Below the pieces are notes generated by a model, which searched no databases, was not told where the DNA came from, and saw only the letters and a list, made by a program, of their open reading frames with translations. Shown here piece after piece: positions 44,095 through 57,252 of a stretch of DNA of 64,000 nucleotides. The stretch comes from Tetranychus cinnabarinus (Eukaryota; Arthropoda; Arachnida; Trombidiformes; Tetranychidae), in NCBI GenBank assembly GCA_022266195.1, contig WHVY01000001.1, forward strand, positions 15,686,001 to 15,750,000, written 5' to 3'. A program made the position numbers and the translations under genes. Within the stretch, counting starts at the first letter, position 1, and the number at the start of each line of letters is the position of its first letter.

Positions 44095-46677
44095 TTAAGA
44101 CTCATACGCTTGTGCTTGTTGCATGATTAAATTGTAGTAAAATCCTTTCTTTTTAATCAATTCTTGATGAGAACCAGTTTCAATGATTTTTCCCTTAGCT
44201 ATAACGACAATAATATCAGCATTTTGAATGGTACTCAATCGATGAGCGATAATCATCACAGTTTTTCCTTTCATAACAGTTTCTAAAGCTTGTTGGATTG
44301 ATTTTTCCGCGCTAGCATCCAAAGCGCTTGTTGCTTCGTCTAATATCAAAATTGTTGGATTTTTAAGAATTGCCCGTGCAATGGCGATTCTTTGTTTCTG
44401 TCCACCAGAAACTGCTAAACCTCTCTCACCAACTTGAGTATCGTAGCCATCTGGAAACTGTTTAATGAATTCATCTGCATTAGCAAGTTTTGCTGCTTCA
44501 TAAACTTCCTCATCTGAAGCTCCAGGTTTGCCAAAACGGATGTTTTCCCTGATTGTTGTAGCAAATAAAGTTGGCTCTTGGTTGATGTATCCAATTAACT
44601 GTCCTCTCAACCAGCGACAATTCATTTGGCGAATATCTGTTCCATCTATTTTTATTGACCCTTCATCAACATCATAAAATCTTTCAATGAGTGCAGCTAT
44701 AGTTGATTTACCTGACCCTGATAAACCACAAATTGCTGTCACTGTTCCTGGTTTAAGATTTAAGTTTAATTGTTTTAAAACTTCTTGGCCAGGTCTTGTT
44801 GGATATGAAAATTTAACATTATTGAATTGAATGTCACCAGATGGATTAGATAAAATCATTCCTCCAATTGCTGGGATTTTGTGTTTTGAATCTATAAATT
44901 CAAAGATTCTTTCCCCTGCGCTACAAGCTCTAATGTATTGACCAATCAAAAGCGATAATTGTGCCAATGACCGTTGAACAGTTTGACTTTAATGAGAACA
45001 TCAAGAAAATAGAAATAAAAGGTTATTTAAATGCGATTAAATTTAATAGTTTGAATATCGTACCTTGCCACCAGAAAAGACATTAGACTGCCCGGAGTGA
45101 CATCGCCAATCGAGACAAGATATCCTCCCATCATCAAAGTTCCTAGAACTAATTGATTCAATGCTAAATTTGTGACTCCTCTGAACATACCAATGCCAAT
45201 TCCTAACGCTGTATTCATTTGATTAGTTAATGCCATCTCATTAGAAAAGGATCTGAAAAGAAAATTGAAAATACGTTGATTGAAAAATTGATATTTGAAT
45301 TGGGACTATAATGATAACGAATGGATTTATCATTCAAAATTAACGGCAACTTACTCGAATTCTCGGTCTTCCAATGAAAATGCTTTGACAGTTCTGATAT
45401 CCCCTATGGCTTCATTAGCAACTTCAGTTGCTTTAGCAATCTTATAACAAAATAGCAATTTTAATAACAAAAAAAGATGAAAGGAAATCAAAGCTCACCT
45501 GTTTCTGACATTCATCGGAAAGTCTTTTAAGATAATAACCAAAAATTCTTCCTACCGATACCATAGCAGGCAAAACTAAACCAAGTGTCAAAGTCATTTT
45601 GGAAGATAAAGAATATAAAGAAACTGCCGAACCAATTACCTAGAAAATATATCAAATAATTAGTTAATTGTTTCTTTGAGTTTAAAGCTAATTTATTTTA
45701 CCTGAGTAATACTTCTGATACCCTGAGAAATTATCAACTTGAAGGAACTTTTAAAATCTTGAACATCAGTAGTCAAACGGCTGATTATGTCCCCGGTTGA
45801 GTTTTTGTCAAAAAATTCAACATCTTGATCAAGAATGCATCGAAAAAGCTTTATACGGAGGTTGAGCGCCATCCTTTCTCCAATAATAGATAAAGTTGAT
45901 ATGTTGATGAAAGTTCCTAAACTCTGTTGAGAAAATGAGCATCAAAGTAGAAGCGCCAAAATTTATTGTTTTTAACATACCTGAAGTAAATAAAGAGTTA
46001 TTAAAGTATAGACTGGATTCTTGATTTCTCCAATCAGTTCGGTTATTGACCATTGATTAGTTCCTTGAATATATTTACTCAGATCATTGATAATTGATCC
46101 AAGAGCCAAAGGAATTTTTATATTGAGCACAGCGACACAAAGAGCACTCTGTTGATTGGATAGATTTTAGTTTTCCAGTTATCATAGTCAATATGTATTC
46201 TTACAGCGATTGAAATAAATAATAAGATATAATCATTCTTAATAAAAGCCCAGATTCGAGGCCATCTAAAGTGCTTATGTTCATTTTCCTTTGAAAATGT
46301 TGGCTCATCTTTTGGGGAAATTATCTCGGTAATATCAGAATCTCCATGATGTCCAACTTCACATTTCACGTGAACTAAATTGTAAATCTGATAACCAGAA
46401 AAGGCAATTAAACCCGAAGCCAGTCCAACCTTTCTTCCATGCGTTTTGATATTTTGACCGAATCGGACATTTTTCAGTGACTTGAAAACAGATGAAACGT
46501 TAGGATGCCAACTATTAGATAAATCAAAGAAAAAACATTTATATGAAAATATAATTGCAGATTCTACACAGAAGCTTGCTCTGATATTTTTTCAATTAAA
46601 AGAAAAACGACTCACCTACGTGATAATGATAGAAAATTATTTGTCCCATGAGAACGTACAAGCTTTAATATCAACAT
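44095..46677 (-). CDS. ABCB8: Mitochondrial ABC transporter ABCB8 (688 aa)
   Basis: Eight exons in phase: 46677-46616, 46511-46205, 46148-45981, 45923-45702, 45639-45499, 45440-45355, 45252-45064 and 44986-44095. The first exon encodes a basic, Ser-rich leader (MLILKLVRSHG..LSLSRSWH) that fits import into mitochondria; it was found by its ATG, donor gtgagt and matching phase. A half-transporter follows: one membrane domain (with ALNLRIKLFRCIL, DVEFFD, STGDIISRLTTDV) and one ATPase domain with Walker A GLSGSGKST, Q-loop NQEPTLF, signature VSGGQ, Walker B ILILDEATSAL and the H-loop AHRLST. NIRFGKPGASDEEVY and WLRGQLIGYINQEP match ABCB8 better than ABCB7 or ABCB10. The protein acts in the inner mitochondrial membrane; in mammals it is tied to the ATP-sensitive K+ channel and iron handling. 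Human length is about 735 aa. Confidence 0.9.
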
Positions 46678-47566
46678 CGATAAAAATCAAGTCATCAACG
46701 AAAACAAAAACAGCTGATTTTTTTTATTTAAATTTTGATCACTTGTTTATCTTTGAAATATTCTGAAGAATAAAAACATAGATAATCGAGTTTAATTTAA
46801 TCCACTTTCAGCATGGTGAAATAATAATGTAATTAAAGTAATGTTGGTTTAAAAAATTTACTGCATTTCATAACAAAAATTTGGAATCAGATATTTTTAA
46901 AGGATTAATTAGGGGCGATTCTTTAATTGCAAGAAATCTTCTTTTAAAGGGAATCTTCTTTCGGGAAATAAAATTTTCTGTTTTTGTGACATAAGTCACT
47001 TCGATTTTAGGTTAATCATAATTTTTTTGATTGATCTCAAAAGTTAGCACATAAAGTCACATGAAATATCAGGTCCATCCCTGTACCAAGACGATCGAAA
47101 TTTCACCTTCGTAAATTGTGGACCAGAAAAATCGATTACATTGTAATTGTTAAATGGAGTTTTCCTACTACATTATTGGTTAAATTAAAATGAAACCAAA
47201 TCAAATATGTACCATAATCGATGTAAACAAAGCCAAAAAATCATTCGTTTAAATAGCTTCTGTGGAAATAAGCTTAAAAGCTATTCACAGAGAGTCTCAT
47301 TATGAGAGGTTCCATTATCCACAAAGTTCCAACTAACTCGAAAAGTTATTCCTTAGTTCTTGGAATCTCTAATTTCACCTTAAGGCTTTAGCGATTGCGA
47401 CTTAAGCTCTTTTGACCCAGCCCTTTATTCAAATCACTTTTAAAGGTCTTGTAAGGAGTTTATTTTCATCTTAATCTTTGGTCACTCAACGATCTCTACT
47501 GGCTACATTGGTTTATTTCAGTGAAGGGTAAATCAGTTTTACTTTGGCAGTTCACCAGTAAACATC
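46678..47566. promoter_or_regulatory. Divergent promoter region of ABCB8 and STAT
   Basis: Only 889 bases separate the two starts, so both promoters must lie here. I looked for additional STAT N-terminal exons and saw none with convincing splice sites. No specific binding site is claimed. Confidence 0.4.
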
Positions 47567-49394
47567 ATGAATCAACGTGCATCTAAAATGATTGTTGAAA
47601 TACAAACTTTATCTGAACGCTTGTCCAACCTGTGCAATCAAATTATTTATAACTATGGAGAGATTATTAATTATACAAATCAAATTGATAAATTATCACA
47701 ATCTTCAAATTTAGAGTAAGAAACAATTTTTTTGCTAATTAAATTTTATTCCATTAATTTTTTCTGTTTCTTTTTATATCTACAGTGTATATGAATTTCA
47801 AGATCTGGAAACTTTGAGTGACAAATTAAACAACGTCAAGATAAATATTGATCAGAATGTTGAGTTCTGGACAGCTCAGTGTAACAACTTGAACAACGCT
47901 TTGCGAATTACTCTTCCCAAAATTTTTGAAATTATCAATGGACCACATTGCAATCAATCATTAAATTGTAATGGTGTTCCAATCCCTGATAATGAACAAG
48001 TTTGCCAATCCTGGTGTGAATCTCTGATCTGTATCTGTTTGAATGTGCGCCACGAATTGACATTAATAGCAGCTTACTTTCCAGTTTGGGAAGAAATTTT
48101 TAATAACATGAGATATGATGTTGATAATATGGTTGGCCAGCTGGTAAAGAACACATTCATCATTGAGAAACAGCCACCTCAAGTTATCAGAACAAATAAG
48201 CAATTCCAAGCGTCCATACGCTCTTTAATCGGAGGACTTTTCAACTCTAATAATACATTGTTTAATAGCTCAAGCGTTAGTGTTTCCATACTGAGCGAGT
48301 CACAATCCATTTTAATGATTTCACAAGAAGACAACTCTTTATTTAGCGACGCTTCTGGTGAAATATCCAATAACGAAAGTAGCCTGGAATGTCAGTCAAC
48401 AACAGGAAAATCTATTGTACATTTTGAGCATCTCATCTTGAAGAAAATTAACAGGACCGAAAAAAAAGGAACAGAATCGGTGACAGATGAGAAATTTGCT
48501 TTACTTTTCCAAGCTACTATCAAACTGGGTGAACTCGTATTTCACGTTAAGGTAACTTATACTATAATTGTGTTTCCATCATTTGTGTTAATTTGCTCAT
48601 AATTATTTTTCCTATTTTGTAGGCTTTATCATCGCCTTTGGTCGTTATTGTTCATGGTAACCAGGAGAACCATGCTTGGGCAACAATCACTTGGGACAAT
48701 GCTTCACAAATCTCTTCAGTGGTAAGTCATCATTGATCTTGTTTCATTTCATTTCTCATTTAAACATTGAAATTTTCTTCAGGATCGAATTCCGTTCATC
48801 GTTCCAGATGAAATTCTTTGGGCCAGAGTTGGACATGTTCTGAGTAACAAGTTCAGTTCAAATGTTGGATGTAATCTTGCGCCAAAAGATTTAAGATTTC
48901 TTGCTAGAACAGCCTTCAGGGATCCCAGTTTACTTGATTTTGAAAATCTCTATTTGAGTCGCGCACAATTTTCCAAGACACCTTTGCCAAATCGCGATTT
49001 CACATTTTGGGAATGGTTCTATTCAATTCTAAAGTTGACCCGGGAACACCTGAAAGATTTATGGCAACCACAACGCTTGATCCATGGATTTATTTCTCGA
49101 AAGGATGCTGAGGATGCTTTAAAGGATAAACCAGAAGGAACTTTTCTGCTGAGATTCAGTGAAAAAAAACTCGGTGCTATTTCCATAGCTTGTAAAGCAC
49201 ATTCGAAGTTTGGGAATTCCATTTACATGGTTGAACCATACAGTCTCAATGATTTATATTCAGTTTCTTTATCTGAACGCATACATTACACAAGATGTTT
49301 AAAATATTTGTATCCAAACATACCAAAAGAACAAGTTTTCAAATTCACAGAAACAGTAACTCCTGGATATGTTGCAGGGTCATTCCTTTCATAA
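47567..49394 (+). CDS. Short STAT-family transcription factor (541 aa)
   Basis: Four exons in phase: 47567-47715, 47786-48551, 48623-48721 and 48783-49394. There is a helical, coiled-coil-like first part (to about residue 180), then a STAT DNA-binding domain with FALLFQATIKLGELVFHVK, VIVHGNQENHAWATITWDN and IPFIVPDEILWARV. The linker (FTFWEWFYSILKLTREHL) and the SH2 domain (about 432-520) follow; the SH2 phosphotyrosine-binding Arg is in GTFLLRFSEK (residue 462). A tyrosine in TPGYVAG (residue 534) sits where STATs are phosphorylated, and the style is STAT5/STAT92E-like. The stop follows 7 residues later, so there is no activation domain. The N-terminal tetramerisation domain (about 130 residues) also appears missing. 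Cytokine/JAK-type signalling is inferred. Confidence 0.85.
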
Positions 49395-49814
49395 AAATTC
49401 ATAACAATCTTTATTATTGATTAAGTTGATTCATCGATCAAGTTTCATCGAATTATAAGATTTTCCTGACAGCTTATAAATAATGTAAATGAAATGAAAA
49501 AAAAATAAAATAAAACATTGATTTGAAAAGCTGGATATTTACATGATCAGCTGTTTTTAACAGCCAGACGTGATGCATTCTAAACAGAATTGTCACTAAT
49601 GATTGCACTATTAAAATCACTGTTATTGAAAATAATATTAACGTACATAATTACATGGAATTACGTTCAGAATTAAATTGGAAAAATTGATTGTTCGAGT
49701 AAAATACGACCAATACAGCTTTAATCTGAAGATAAAATTGATGTTTCGGATTTTGTTTGAAGTCTTTTTTCATACTTGGCGCTCTTTTCAATTTCTAGAC
49801 TTCTGTTGGTCAAG
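49395..49814. other. 3' ends of STAT and UBE2K
   Basis: Convergent genes end here. AATAAA-type sequence ('aaaaataaaataaaac') lies about 110 bases after the STAT stop and probably serves as its poly(A) signal. Confidence 0.45.
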
Positions 49815-50763
49815 TTAAAGCATTGATTGTGTAGCTCTATCAAGATCCCAATTATTTGACGATAAGGCTACACGCGCTTGATGTTCATCACATCCCATAA
49901 CTTCACGAAGTTTAGCTATTTTAGCATCAAAATCATGATTAGACCATTTTTCCTTATCATTGTCAGGTCGAGCATAAACTGAAGTCCAGTGTTTTGCCGT
50001 TTGCACGAACAGTTCATGGTTTTCCTTGTATTGTTTAGCAACGACGGCATCCTGGGGATCATCTGGCTCTGCAGCGGCTAGTAATGCCTGTAAACTAAGT
50101 AAAACAGTTCTTATAGTCAATGCAGCAGCCCATTGATCTTGCAGGATATCCAAACATATAGCACCAGTGACTGAAGAGATATTTGGGTGCCAAATCTTAG
50201 TTGTGAATCTCATCTTAGGAGGATTAAAAGGGTAAGTTGATGGTATTTTGATTTCCAAATTGAAAATACCTCCTTCATATGGAGTATCTGGAGGTCCTGT
50301 AATTGATAAATAAAGATCATGTTACAAAATCATACATAATCATAATGTAAAAGGAGTCTGTATGAAATACACAATATTCAAGTAACAAATAAAATCTCAA
50401 TGAATAACGAAAAGGTTGAATATCAATATATTTCAATGAGCTAAACCTATTCTCGTCATCAAGATTGAACTCTTATCCATCTAACAATTAAGTAAGTCAA
50501 CAATAAAATCAATGATTAAGCTGAAATAGACTCTTGGAAATGATGGTTAGTTTGTTATCAGATATCTGTCAACGTGGTAACCATAGACATGTTTAACAAA
50601 AGAAAAAAAGTAAATATCAATTTAAATTACCTGTAATCTTTCCTATTAAATCCAGTAGACTGCCGTTAACCATTTCAATGGATATGGCTTTCTTTTGAGC
50701 TTCGTCAAACTTGGCTACTTCATTTAATTCACGTTGAATCCTTTGCGTAGCAATATTAGCCAT
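49815..50763 (-). CDS. UBE2K: Ubiquitin-conjugating enzyme E2 K (204 aa)
   Basis: Two exons in phase: 50763-50631 and 50296-49815. The protein starts MANIATQRIQREL, like E2-25K/HIP2. The UBC fold includes TGPPDTPYEGG, YPFNPPKMRFTTKIWHPNIS and the active-site cysteine in TGAICLDIL (Cys92, the same number as in the human enzyme), followed by LLSLQALLAAAEPDDPQDAV. A C-terminal UBA domain (about 160-204: LREVMGCDEHQARVALSS) binds ubiquitin and is specific to this E2, which builds Lys48-linked chains. Length matches the human 200 aa. The intron is about 330 bases. Identification is very secure. Confidence 0.96.
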
Positions 50764-52201
50764 TATGGATCAGTTTATGAAAAACAAGTAAATAAAAAAA
50801 ACCAATGATTAAAGCAAAGAAGATAGAGAGAGTTCATAATACTGTCAATATTCCCAAAATAAGACGGTTGGTACTAAAAGGCCATAATAACAATACTCCA
50901 ACCATAATAACCATAATCGAGTTTCAGCGCTCCCTATGTGTTTAATTTTCATGAAAATTACTAAAGGAGGTTTTTACGAAATTGGGAGGCGGTGGGAGGC
51001 AGTTGGGTCATCTTTAATTAATTCATTAATTGATGAATCTCCATGCAAAAGCATTGAAAAAATTCATTTTTAATTAAGACGATTTGACTGAATTTATCAG
51101 GCTTTTTAGTAAAAATAAAAAGATCACTCGACGATCATAATTTAGTATCCAGTTTATTGACTGTACCTAGAAAGACAAGCAAGCTTGGCGAACCTCAGCT
51201 TGGACTCAAACGTGAATTAATCTTGAATTAACTAAAATAAAATTAAATTAAATTTACTTGTATCAATGGCGACATTGAAATGTAAATTTTATTGAAGGTT
51301 TTCAACCATCTCTCATTGAAGCCACATTCACTTAGTGACTTCCAAATTATTTGAGATGTTCAACTCTAATCAAAGCAGCCATAATTAAAGCTGGTTAATT
51401 AAATGAAATAAGCATATAATACATTTAGTAAAATTGGTATTGAATTAACTTTGTCCAAGGCTCAATAATTGTTACGGATTGAGATCAATGCAGATGTAAA
51501 TATCGAAGCAATTTTGATAATCTGACAAGCTTATTGCTCGAAATCTTTTATGTGAACAAGCCAATACAATTCAGAGGAAAAGAATAATAGACTTACATAG
51601 TAATTTTAAATTGTAAACAATCTAATCTATTTTTATAGCCTTATAATAGTTTCACTAATTAAGCCAACTTGTTACAAATTATATTTGTATAGGTCAAAGG
51701 GTAATGTTGGATTTGGTCGTGGCTAATGATCAACAAGTATTGATCCATTATCTGATTATGACTCTCAGAGATTTCTTTATGCTCAGAGTCTTTTTGATAC
51801 ATTTGACAAACTGACTTACTCTAGTGTTGAAGGAAGAAGGAAATATTACTTACTTTTCTTGATTTTTCTTTCATGATAACAATCCAAGGTTAATTTAATC
51901 TGTTTTGATTAATATCAACTCTTAGCAATCATTTATCTTCAATTTAGATTGGTAAACATCCTGAAAGACTTCAAACCTAAGCTGAATCTGACTAAAAAAG
52001 CCCAGGTTGGTATTAAAACCTCTGTTTATCCAAATTGTAAACAATAGAGCGTCTCAATAGTGTCCTATTGCTCTTACCCAAACTAATTTAATCTTGTTGA
52101 AAGTAGATTATCATCAATTGGCCGACATTTGTCAATAATTAAATTTTGTGTGATAGCGAAGAAGACGTTTCCCACAATCCAGAGGAAAACCTTCCAGAAA
52201 T
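50764..52201. other. Intergenic between UBE2K and DNAJC12
   Basis: About 1.4 kb with the two divergent promoters. No reading frame, repeat or element was recognised. Confidence 0.45.
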
Positions 52202-53339
52202 ATGGACGATATCTTTGGATTCAACAGGAACCATGATGACAACTACTACAAAATTCTTGGATGTGATAGACTTTCTGATGTAAGTAATCGTTTGCTCATT
52301 TAAACATTATAAGTCCATTTAGTCTAATAATTCTTGAATCTTAAAGATCAATCATATAACCAAATAATATCTTGAACCATACTTGTTGATTCATATCAAG
52401 CTCTCTGTTGAACAATTTCAATTGACTTAACTTCACACGCTAATGATTGATCTTATATTACCATGATTTGTCGCCTCTAGCTTCTTAGATTAAAATTTAT
52501 AATAAATTGCAATATATTAATTTTCTGATGTGCCTTTGAATGTTGTTGGCCGTGTCGGTCATTTTTTCAATATTTCAACTGGATGAAGCTGCTCGGTTTG
52601 AATACTGTATCAGCTAGTTTAATGGACAGTGATATGATAATTTAAATCCAAGCTGACATTGAACAAGATTATCCTTGAAACAAATTAATTGCAAATTCAA
52701 GTATATTCTTGTGTTATTATTCATTAAGTTAATGTATCATTATTGATACAATTCAGAAAAGTTTAGCTTAAAGTGAGAACAAAAATAAGCAAAAACAAAA
52801 TACATTGATTCATCATGTTAAAAGGCTTTCGAGTGCACATAATTGAATACTGTTAGTTGATTAAGATTGTCGATTCTGTAATACTTATCCATCAGGAAAC
52901 ACATTCATAATCATATATTGTATTTCTTAATATTTCCATGACATCTAATATCTCGTAATTTTCTCTTTCATAATAGGTCGATCAGATTATGAAGGAATAT
53001 CGATTAAGAGCAATTAAATGTCATCCAGATAAAAAGCCGGAAGATGAACAAGCAACGCAAGAGTTTGAAAAGCTTCAAAGGGCCAAAGAAATATTAACTG
53101 ACACCGAGAACCGTAAACAGTATGACAAATGGCTTGACTCTGGAATATCTCTTCCCTTTGAAAAATGGTTGAACATTTCACGAAATGTTCATACATCAAT
53201 ACATTGGATGAACCGACGTCTAACCAACCCTATGATCACATATCCAGAGGAAAACCAGCTTTGGAAGCCAAATCAATTTAAATGGGAACGAGATTATGAT
53301 GATGAAGTTCTGAGGAAATTTCGAAATTATGAGCTTTAA
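52202..53339 (+). CDS. DNAJC12: DnaJ homolog subfamily C member 12 (146 aa)
   Basis: Two exons in phase: 52202-52279 and 52977-53339, separated by a 697-base intron. The J domain begins DDNYYKILGCDRLSD and contains the HPD tripeptide (KCHPDKKP) that stimulates Hsp70 ATPase, then FEKLQRAKEILTD and RKQYDKWLDSG. The C-terminus LRKFRNYEL corresponds to the highly conserved end of DNAJC12 (LRKFRNYEI in vertebrates), and KWERDYDDEVL precedes it. DNAJC12 is a co-chaperone for aromatic amino-acid hydroxylases in animals (established). Human length is 198 aa; the linker between J domain and tail is shorter here. Confidence 0.93.
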
Positions 53340-54128
53340 GGAAAATCAAGTTGACAATACTCCATTTATGCAGCATTGTCAACAGGATAAATTATCTGGC
53401 ATGACTATATTATAAAATTGACGATTCCTAAAATAATTATCTCTATTGTATTAAAATATTGGAGTATTATAATCGCACAATTAAATATATCAACATTTCT
53501 CTCGCTTAATCTATTGTTGTTCACTCAGAAAATATGGTAAATAAAATATTATTCCCAATCACAGGGGAATCCAGTGGTTGTCACTCCAATCTGAGTGGAT
53601 GATTTGTAAATGGAAACTTTATCTGAGATTTCATCTTTTCTCCATCAAAAAGTAGATGTGAAATTCAATAATGTAAACATTTGTAAATTCAATAGGAAAA
53701 GTTATATATTTAACAGTTGAAACTGGTGAGTTGTGAATGACTGTGATGACGATGATAACAAAATTAATAAAATTAATAGCGAGATGCTTTAATTGGGTCG
53801 AAAAAATAAAATAAAAACCCAACTGAAATAAAGATCAAAATTAACGGCCAAATGAATGGAAGATGTTTTAAGTTGATGTTTGATTGTGCCTCCAATTTAT
53901 CCTTTACAATCTTCAATCACTGGACCAATAAAGGGATCTGCAAGTTTTAGAAGGAAGGTTTCAAATTAAATTAGAAAACGCATGAATTTAGTTTTGATCA
54001 TCATTCCTTCATTAGAGTTGGATGAAAGAAAAAGGAAAACAATTCATCAGTCTAATAAAATAGGATATTGGCGTGTTGAAGTCAACAATTATGAAAATAT
54101 TGAGTGAAGATAAAAACAAAATTTAATG
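53340..54128. other. 3' regions of DNAJC12 and Dlish
   Basis: Convergent gene ends. 'aaataaaatattattccc' near 53540 may be a poly(A) signal for DNAJC12. The minus-strand frame 53631-53822 is not supported. Confidence 0.4.
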
Positions 54129-57100
54129 CTACGAAGTTATAGCAGGAGGGCGAGCGTAGGCTTTAGGAATGAATCCGTATTTACGTATTTTAGGAGCATA
54201 AGCCCAAAGCCAACCATCAACCTTTTGATTATTGTAATTAGCGTATATCCAATCGCCTCGTCTAACACTGAGATCATCTGGCGCTTGAGCTTTATAATCA
54301 TATAACATAACCAATTCTGTTCCAAAGGGTCGACCTTCAATAACCGGTGTCATCAAGAGTTCACCACTATCCTCTTGAGATGGAGGTGGTGGAGGTGGAC
54401 TGGGTGAATTGTGGTCAATTAAATTATCAAGTAAATGGTGTTGATGGTGATGGTGGTGGTGATGATGGTGATTATTATTAGGACGATGGTTACCAATAGA
54501 TCCCGAGTTAACCTCACCACTTGCACTGCCACCTTCTCCTTCTCCACCGCAACCGCTGCCACTACCAGCCCCATTACCATTGGGTATACGGTTGATTGAG
54601 CTACATGAATTACCATTTGAGGTGGGTGCTGAAGAATTGGCTGCTTGTTGATGAACCATACTGGGATCTGAATAAGAAGAGTAAAAGAAGAGAAAATCAT
54701 TAGTTAACTTTTTTTTCTTTCCTCTATCTTTGATTTCATTTTCCTCTCTTCTTTATCATCATTCTCTCTCTCTTTCTTTCTTCATTTAATTGCTTGTCTC
54801 GTCTTTTCGGATCGTTAATATGTTACTCCAGACACTTCTTCTCAGTTGATTTAATACATTAAACTTGAAAAAGGTTAAATTTTACATTCTGGGCGGACCA
54901 GTGCAGTTTTTAAGCAGCCGGCATGTTTCTTGATTGATACCATATTGTATATACACGATGAAGATGATGAAGGTTAATAAGATGAAGAATAATGGGCAAA
55001 GAAGAAAGAAAAAAGATGATGGTGATAGGTATAAGTAAAAGAAAAGTCAAAGAGAGAAACGAATCGGCCTAAGATTAAGAGGTGAAAAAACATCATAGTC
55101 GATCTTTTGATTATATTTCTCAGTTATCTGGTAATTTTAAACTATGGTCAAGAAAAGAAAAGATAAAAACTAGACCAGCGGGAATCTTATTATGACCAGT
55201 ATAAGGTACCAGATTAATAGTCTGAAGACAGACAGGGCAGATATGAAGGATGCTAAGAAGAGTTTTCCTTCTCTCACATACATTCTATCTAATTTTTTCA
55301 TCTTCTTTTTCAGTTACAATCACACATAAATCTTTTTACAACCAACGCTACGATATTATCGAGAGAGAAGAGGAGAGAACCATGAGAAAGAGTGAGCAAG
55401 AAGAGAGAGAGAGAGAATAGCACGCTGGGATACACTCTTAATTACTTCTTCTTTCTAATCTTTAAGAAAGATTCTCCTACCGATATTTGACTTAAAATAA
55501 CCTGCATAAACCTGAAGACACAGCGGTGAATAACTGTGAGACTGTAAAAAAATCTCACAAGAAGACAGGGTCAAGATTGGTTAGTAAACGGAGAACGGAG
55601 TTGACCTGCGTTTGTCTCCATCTCTTTAGTCTTTTCATGTTCAAGGTAACCAAAAGAAGCACTTGTTTCAAATCTGGGTAGCTAAGTGGGTGTTTAAACA
55701 AGATTCAAATATTGCAAAAAAAAGAGAGTAAAAGAACCAAAAAGAAGATGCTGAGAAGAGTAAAAAAATCAAAGATGGATACCTTTAAAACGTTCTGCAC
55801 GCAAATCTGGTTGACCAAAAGTTAAAAACAATCATCCATAAAAAGAGTCATAATATATAAATAGTAAGTCATTTTGAATATCACTTAAATTAACTGAATA
55901 GATGGTAATGACAAAAACTCTAATTTTCATGGAATTAAAACACAAATTGTAAAATCAGAACTTTTTAAGCTGAAATAAATCGTCCAGCAACAGGTTAATT
56001 ACAATAACATATAAATCTATTGATATCGCGGGTTTTTTAGGGAAAGAAGGAAAGTGCGCCATATTTAAATTGAGACAGACTGTTTCAAATTCAATGTTTT
56101 CAAATTGAAAATGTGTAGTAATGATTGGGATTGACTTGAAAAATGTGATATTGAAGATTTTAACAAATTAATTGGGTGAAGATCTGAACATTTGCTTACC
56201 TTGAATCATCTCAAAGGGACAGAGAAAAGCTGACGGAACGAAACCTTCTTGTCCATCAGATCTAACAATCCAAAACCAATCAGTATCTTCTTTATTTAGA
56301 ACAGTCACTGATTCTCCTCTTTCAACACTTACATCATTCTCATCTCGAGCGATAAAAGTGAATAAAACAATATAATGACCAGACGGATCCTTGTGAAATG
56401 GTGAAACTTCAATGGATGGCGGCGCTGAGCTTACATGCAATAAATGATTGTCTTTGATTTCATCTTCAAGTAAACTATTAGAGTAATGATGATTAAGATG
56501 GCGATACTGAGTTTGATGATGATGATTGTGACTTTGATTGTTGTTATTTATATTCAGATTGTTGTTGATGTTGTTGTTATTAATGTTGTTGAGATTGTGA
56601 GCACTATTATTGACATGGTGATGCGATGTATTGTTCAGATATGTTTGATGGTGATTTATTTCATTAGGTGCATCATTTGTATTGCTTGTGTCCAAACCAT
56701 TTCGATGACTTTTCTTGTGTTTAATATTTAAGGCTAGATCGGCTAAATGACTTCCAATGGGTGCACAATATGAGTGGGGTATAAAACCTTCTTGGTTATT
56801 TTCTGCAATCACATAGATCCATCCTTTCTCTTGGTACAGTATATTAACTATTTGGCCTCGTTTAACTTCAAGTTCATCATCAACACAGGGATTAAAATCA
56901 TGTAAGACAACCATCTTTGAATCAGGTGACAAGCCATTTTCCTTTTCAATACCAACTCGGACCAATGTTTCAATTGAATTACTTCCAGTGATACGACCTA
57001 GAATTGGTTGACGAGTAGTTGGCTTGTCTATGTCTGTAAGTGTCAATTAAAATAAAAAATCAAGTGATTAGCATGATTGAAAATAAACAGCAAACAAGCA

Positions 57101-57252
57101 GATTGAAGAAAGGTGATGAGAAAGAAAGAGAGAGAGGGGGAAAAGCAGACTTGTTGCGTTCAAAACAAAAACAAAACAAAAAACAAGTGAAAAATTTACT
57201 AACCTTTGGTCTTTTTATTTCGTCTTACACGAGCTGAGCACAGAAAGGCCAT
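54129..57252 (-). CDS. Dlish: Three-SH3-domain protein, Dlish ortholog (481 aa)
   Basis: Four exons in phase: 57252-57204, 57033-56200, 55806-55783 (a 24-base microexon encoding DLRAERFK-like residues) and 54667-54129. The N-terminus MAFLCSARVRRNKK resembles the start of Drosophila Dlish (dachs ligand with SH3s, also called vamana), which links the myosin Dachs to the Fat pathway at the cell cortex. SH3-1 is at about 56-112 (VVLHDFNPCVDDELEVKRGQ), SH3-2 at about 232-290 (YIVLFTFIARDENDVSVERG) and SH3-3 at about 413-474 (ELVMLYDYKAQAPDDLSVRR). They are separated by Asn/His-rich and Gly/Ser/His-rich linkers. A CPF motif right after SH3-2 and Cys4 near the N-terminus could be palmitoylation sites (inference). 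Confidence 0.85.
55783..55806 (-). other. Dlish: 24-base microexon of Dlish
   Basis: Bounded by the acceptor ggtcaaccag and the donor gtatcc. It encodes eight residues in phase 1, so the frame is kept whether it is included or skipped. That makes it a candidate for regulated splicing. Confidence 0.6.

Noticed and set aside
46482..46766. 94-codon plus-strand frame
   Set aside because: Antisense to the ABCB8 leader exon and first intron, with no start context or homology.
46900..46990. Possible STAT-type TTC..GAA sites near the STAT promoter ('ctttcgggaaata')
   Set aside because: The spacing between half-sites is two bases rather than the usual three or four, and such short matches are expected by chance.
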